A DNA stretch of 7,089 nucleotides from an uncultured Dehalococcoidia bacterium (GTDB lineage Bacteria; Chloroflexota; Dehalococcoidia; Dehalococcoidales; UBA3254), in assembly GCA_903890885.1 (NCBI GenBank), contig CAITCX010000473.1:1-7089 (forward strand). The letters run 5' to 3'. Shown piece after piece: positions 4,965 through 7,089 of this stretch. A program made the translations under genes and the position numbers. The notes under the pieces are model-generated. The model worked only from the letters and a program-made list of their open reading frames with translations, had not been told where the DNA came from and did no database searches. Numbering within the stretch: position 1 is the first letter of the stretch; every line of letters starts with the position of its first letter.

Positions 4965-6287
4965 CTATTTGATGAAACCTTCATAACGGCGCATGACTAA
5001 TTGGGCTTCTAGTTGTTTCATAGTATCCAGTACAACGCCAACTACAATTATCAAACCCATGCTTGAAAATTGTAAATGTATTCCTGTAATAATCTGAATA
5101 AGAAAGGGAACTACGGCTACCAAACCCAGGAATAAGGCACCAGCCCAGGTAATATGCCCGATAACTGTATCCAGATATTTTTTAGTTTGTGAACCAGGTC
5201 GAATGCCCGGGATAAAACCTCCCTGTTTCTGCAAAGTTCCTGGCAGGTCCTGCTGTTGGAAAATGATGTAAGTGTAAAAGAACGCGAACCCTATGGTTAA
5301 TAGAAAGTACAGCGCCCAATAAAAAATACCAACGGGTAAAGCCGTATTAGGGCTAAACCAGTTATAGATAGTGTTAGCAAAATTAGGAGCATCACTGCCA
5401 CGAGCCATAAAATAGGTAGCTACGATACCTGGAAAAAGTACCAGGGACATAGCGAAGATAAGCGGGATCATTCCAGCGGTATTTACCCTTAGTGGTATAT
5501 GAGTAGCACCGGATTGCTTATACATCTTCCCGCCTCGGAACACACTCTTGGCATAGTGCACGGGAACCCGACGGTGGGCTTCAGTGAAATAAACGATCAT
5601 AACCACGGTAGCCAACAAAATCAAACCAAAGAATACCAGACCAACGACATTGCCGCCTCCAACCAATCCAGCTTGGCTAATTAACTGTGGATAACTGGCA
5701 ACGATACCACCAAAAATGATAATTGAAATACCATTACCAATTCCATGTTCGGTGATCAACTCACCCAGCCAGATCAGCAATACCGTGCCGGCCACCATTG
5801 CAGTTATCATAGTAATCATCGGTAACACCGCAGTGTCACCAATAACGCCCTGGCTTCTTAAATATGTTAATTGACCGTAAGCTTCCAAAGCTCCCAGTGG
5901 GATCGTCAGCCAGTGAGAAATCATGTTGATTTTGTTCCGGCCTGACTCCCCTTCCATAGACAAAGCCTGCAGTTTCGGTATTACCGGAACCAGGATAGTC
6001 ATAATGATGGTAGCCGTGATATAGGGATACACACCCATAGCGGCTATACTGAAGTTTCTTAAAGCTCCTCCGCTAAAAAGATCCAGCATACCCAGAAGCT
6101 GGTTTTTGCTGAACACATCTGCCAGCGCAGCTAAATTAACTCCTGGCAAGGGTACATGGGCAATCAAACGGAACAGAATCAATACACCAATAGTGAACAA
6201 AACCCGTGTTCTCAAATCGGGCAGGCTGAAAGCATCTTTCATTGCCTGAAAAAGTCTAGGCATTCCTTGGCTAGGATTACTGCTCAA
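4965..6287 (-). CDS. secY: Preprotein translocase channel subunit SecY
   Basis: SecY forms the membrane channel for secreted and inner-membrane proteins with SecE and SecG, driven by SecA or the ribosome. The 440-residue product shows about ten hydrophobic helices (roughly 28-46, 80-100, 125-142, 154-176, 184-200, 213-234, 270-292, 318-343, 376-400 and 406-424). The plug follows TM1, with FSGGALRNFSIAAMGVYPYI at 71-90. Loop C4 carries EAHRRVPVHYAKS (236-248), and loop C5 carries FIPGIRPG (358-365) with Arg363, the residue matching the SecA/ribosome-contacting Arg of E. coli. The start is probably TTG at 6287-6285, overlapping the rplO stop by 4 nt, with GGAGG 4 nt upstream. The ATG at 6263 (MPRLFQAM) is a plausible alternative, though its AAGGA directly abuts the codon. 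Confidence 0.98.
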   Translation of the reverse strand: MSSNPSQGMPRLFQAMKDAFSLPDLRTRVLFTIGVLILFRLIAHVPLPGVNLAALADVFSKNQLLGMLDLFSGGALRNFSIAAMGVYPYITATIIMTILVPVIPKLQALSMEGESGRNKINMISHWLTIPLGALEAYGQLTYLRSQGVIGDTAVLPMITMITAMVAGTVLLIWLGELITEHGIGNGISIIIFGGIVASYPQLISQAGLVGGGNVVGLVFFGLILLATVVMIVYFTEAHRRVPVHYAKSVFRGGKMYKQSGATHIPLRVNTAGMIPLIFAMSLVLFPGIVATYFMARGSDAPNFANTIYNWFSPNTALPVGIFYWALYFLLTIGFAFFYTYIIFQQQDLPGTLQKQGGFIPGIRPGSQTKKYLDTVIGHITWAGALFLGLVAVVPFLIQIITGIHLQFSSMGLIIVVGVVLDTMKQLEAQLVMRRYEGFIK

Positions 6288-6727
6288 ATTTCCTCCACTT
6301 TACCGCCGGCAGCTTCGATTTTAGCTTTAGCGGCTGCTGAAAATTTGCTTGCTTTTACAGTAACGGCAGTCTTAAGTTCGCCATCGGCTAAAACTTTAAC
6401 TGGCTTTACAAGAGATTCAATAAGTCCCGCTTCAAATAATTTTTCAGGAGTTATTTCGGTCCCGGCATCAAACATACTTAGAGCCCCTACATTGACTGGG
6501 CTATAAGCTACCCTGAACGCATTATAAAAACCTCTTTTCCTAGGCAATCTCTTGATTATAGGAAGCTGACCGCCTTCAAACCCACGTTGTATTTGAACAC
6601 CTGAACGGGATTTTTGGCCCTTAATACCGCGGCCTGAAAAAGTACCATGACCGCTTCCATTGCCTCTACCAACACGTTTACGATTTTTCTGTGAACCCAG
6701 AGCCGGATACAATTCATTTTGCCGCAT
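6284..6727 (-). CDS. rplO: 50S ribosomal protein L15
   Basis: L15 binds 23S rRNA during late large-subunit assembly. The 147-residue product is full length. It opens MRQNELYPALGSQKNRKRVGRG with the glycine-rich extended region GSGHGTFSGRGIKGQKSRSG (24-43), then FEGGQLPIIKRLPRKRGF (50-67), and closes with the globular C-terminal part KASKFSAAAKAKIEAAGGKVEEI. The ATG at 6727 fits the family start, has AAGGA 8 nt upstream, and makes rplO overlap the rpmD 3' end by 14 nt. Its stop overlaps the secY TTG by 4 nt (TTGA). The two overlaps point to tight translational coupling through rpmD-rplO-secY. Confidence 0.97.
   Translation of the reverse strand: MRQNELYPALGSQKNRKRVGRGNGSGHGTFSGRGIKGQKSRSGVQIQRGFEGGQLPIIKRLPRKRGFYNAFRVAYSPVNVGALSMFDAGTEITPEKLFEAGLIESLVKPVKVLADGELKTAVTVKASKFSAAAKAKIEAAGGKVEEI
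6292..6296 (-). promoter_or_regulatory. Shine-Dalgarno site for secY inside the rplO 3' end
   Basis: GGAGG lies within the last codons of rplO, 4 nt before the TTG at 6287-6285. The spacing is shorter than ideal but the match is strong. It favours the TTG over the ATG at 6263, for which the site would be about 28 nt away. Confidence 0.6.
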
Positions 6728-6908
6728 CTGCTTCTTCCTTTACAATCACTAGATGTTTCACTTTCATAACCTGTCCGCGCAGGCAAAGAGAATCTTCTCG
6801 AACAACAAACTGATTTATTTTGCGTAAACCTAGGGTTTTAACCGTACTGACCTGGTCAGGACTATATCCGTTTGCGCTCTTTACCAAGGTAATTCTTAAT
6901 TTAGCCAC
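6714..6908 (-). CDS. rpmD: 50S ribosomal protein L30
   Basis: L30 is a small large-subunit protein, always encoded between S5 and L15 in spc-type operons. The 64-residue product matches the family: MAKLRITLVKSANGYSPDQVSTVKTLGLRKINQFVV..., ending ...GQVMKVKHLVIVKEE plus a short tail. The usual ...SPIG... is replaced by SANG, a variant I recall from non-Firmicute lineages. The start codon is GTG (6908-6906), chosen because it alone gives the MAKL family start and has a strong GGAGGAGG 9 nt upstream. It overlaps the rpsE 3' end by 8 nt; its own 3' end overlaps rplO by 14 nt. Confidence 0.95.
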   Translation of the reverse strand: MAKLRITLVKSANGYSPDQVSTVKTLGLRKINQFVVREDSLCLRGQVMKVKHLVIVKEEADAAK

Positions 6909-7089
6909 CAGTTGCTACCTCCTCCACTTTCGTGGGTGGTTTCCTTTTAGCAAGTTCCTCTACAGGATCCCTAAGACTTTTCAAAGCTAGAAGCGTGGCT
7001 CTAGCAACATTTATCCTGTTCGAACTTCCCATAGATTTAGTTAATACATCTTTGACTCCAGCCGATTCAAGAACCGCTCTGACGCTACC
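6901..7089 (-). CDS. rpsE: 30S ribosomal protein S5, C-terminal fragment (cut by window edge)
   Basis: S5 lies near the decoding region of the 30S subunit and influences accuracy and assembly. Only the last 62 residues are visible, ending in TAA at 6903-6901. GSVRAVLESAGVKDVLTKSMGSSNRINVARATLLALKSLRDP is the conserved C-terminal domain; GSSN-x-x-NV-x-RAT is its signature, with Arg where Pro or Ile is common after GSSN. The tail beyond it (VEELAKRKPPTKVEEVATGG) is variable in the family. The reading frame is inferred from the match, because the start and the N-terminal dsRNA-binding-like domain lie beyond 7089. The stop overlaps the rpmD GTG start by 8 nt. The rpsE-rpmD-rplO order supports the call. 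Confidence 0.95.
   Translation of the reverse strand, partial: GSVRAVLESAGVKDVLTKSMGSSNRINVARATLLALKSLRDPVEELAKRKPPTKVEEVATGG
6918..6925 (-). promoter_or_regulatory. Strong Shine-Dalgarno site for the GTG start of rpmD
   Basis: GGAGGAGG on the minus strand, inside the last codons of rpsE (encoding Val-Glu-Glu-Val), lies 9 nt before GTG 6908-6906. It fixes the non-ATG start and indicates independent ribosome recruitment to rpmD despite the overlap. Confidence 0.8.

Noticed and set aside
4946..4984. N-terminal extension of adenylate kinase from an ATG at 4984
   Set aside because: It would overlap secY and precede the core strand with 13 atypical residues; ATG 4945 has AAAGGA 9 nt upstream and fits the family start.
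6156..6506. Plus-strand open frame opposite secY/rplO
   Set aside because: Shadow of two well-supported genes; composition is explained by the opposite strand.
6556..6786. Alternate minus-strand frame spanning rpmD and rplO
   Set aside because: It overlaps both conserved genes out of frame and shows no family match.
1..7089. Novel defence, mobile or CRISPR-like system
   Set aside because: All sequence is accounted for by conserved translation, transcription and secretion genes; no spaced direct repeats, integrase, transposase or att-like sites are visible.

Overview
This window is a nearly gapless stretch of a bacterial ribosomal-protein super-operon (the end of the spc operon running into the alpha operon). 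Every gene is on the minus strand, so transcription runs from position 7089 down to 1. In transcription order the genes are rpsE (3' end only), rpmD, rplO, secY, adk, map, infA, rpmJ, rpsM, rpsK, rpsD, rpoA, rplQ and truA (5' end only). The plus strand carries no credible gene; its open frames are shadows of the genes opposite.

Layout. From 7089 to 3537, six genes are packed with overlaps or very short gaps: rpsE/rpmD overlap by 8 nt, rpmD/rplO by 14 nt, rplO/secY by 4 nt, secY and adk are 19 nt apart, and adk/map overlap by 1 nt. Then come infA (30 nt gap) and a 130-nt spacer, the largest non-coding interval here, which holds two inverted repeats and weak promoter-like hexamers. From 3157 downward lies the alpha-operon block: rpmJ, rpsM, rpsK, rpsD, rpoA and rplQ, separated by 8 to 50 nt. 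After rplQ the reading passes directly into truA, cut off by the window edge. No interval without a gene exceeds 300 nt.

How the genes work together. The ribosomal proteins (S5, L30, L15, L36, S13, S11, S4, L17), the initiation factor IF-1 and the RNA polymerase alpha subunit build the gene-expression machinery. SecY is the channel of the Sec translocon. Methionine aminopeptidase trims nascent proteins, adenylate kinase balances adenine nucleotides, and TruA modifies the tRNA anticodon arm. Co-transcription ties these to growth rate.

Organism. The order is conserved in many Gram-positive and related bacteria. Several details recall Chloroflexota, perhaps Dehalococcoidia, more than typical Bacilli: rpsD inside the alpha operon, rplQ followed directly by truA without ECF-transporter genes, no small KOW-domain gene between map and infA, and the style of S4, L15 and L30. 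A deep-branching clostridial lineage is the main alternative. This placement is recalled from family knowledge, not computed. Zinc-ligand forms of S4, L36 and adenylate kinase are all present. Non-ATG starts are used for rpoA (TTG), rpmD (GTG) and probably secY and truA (TTG).

I found no new biological system. The items most worth a second look are the 130-nt infA-rpmJ spacer, the rplQ-truA junction with an ambiguous truA start, and unusual residues in IF-1.
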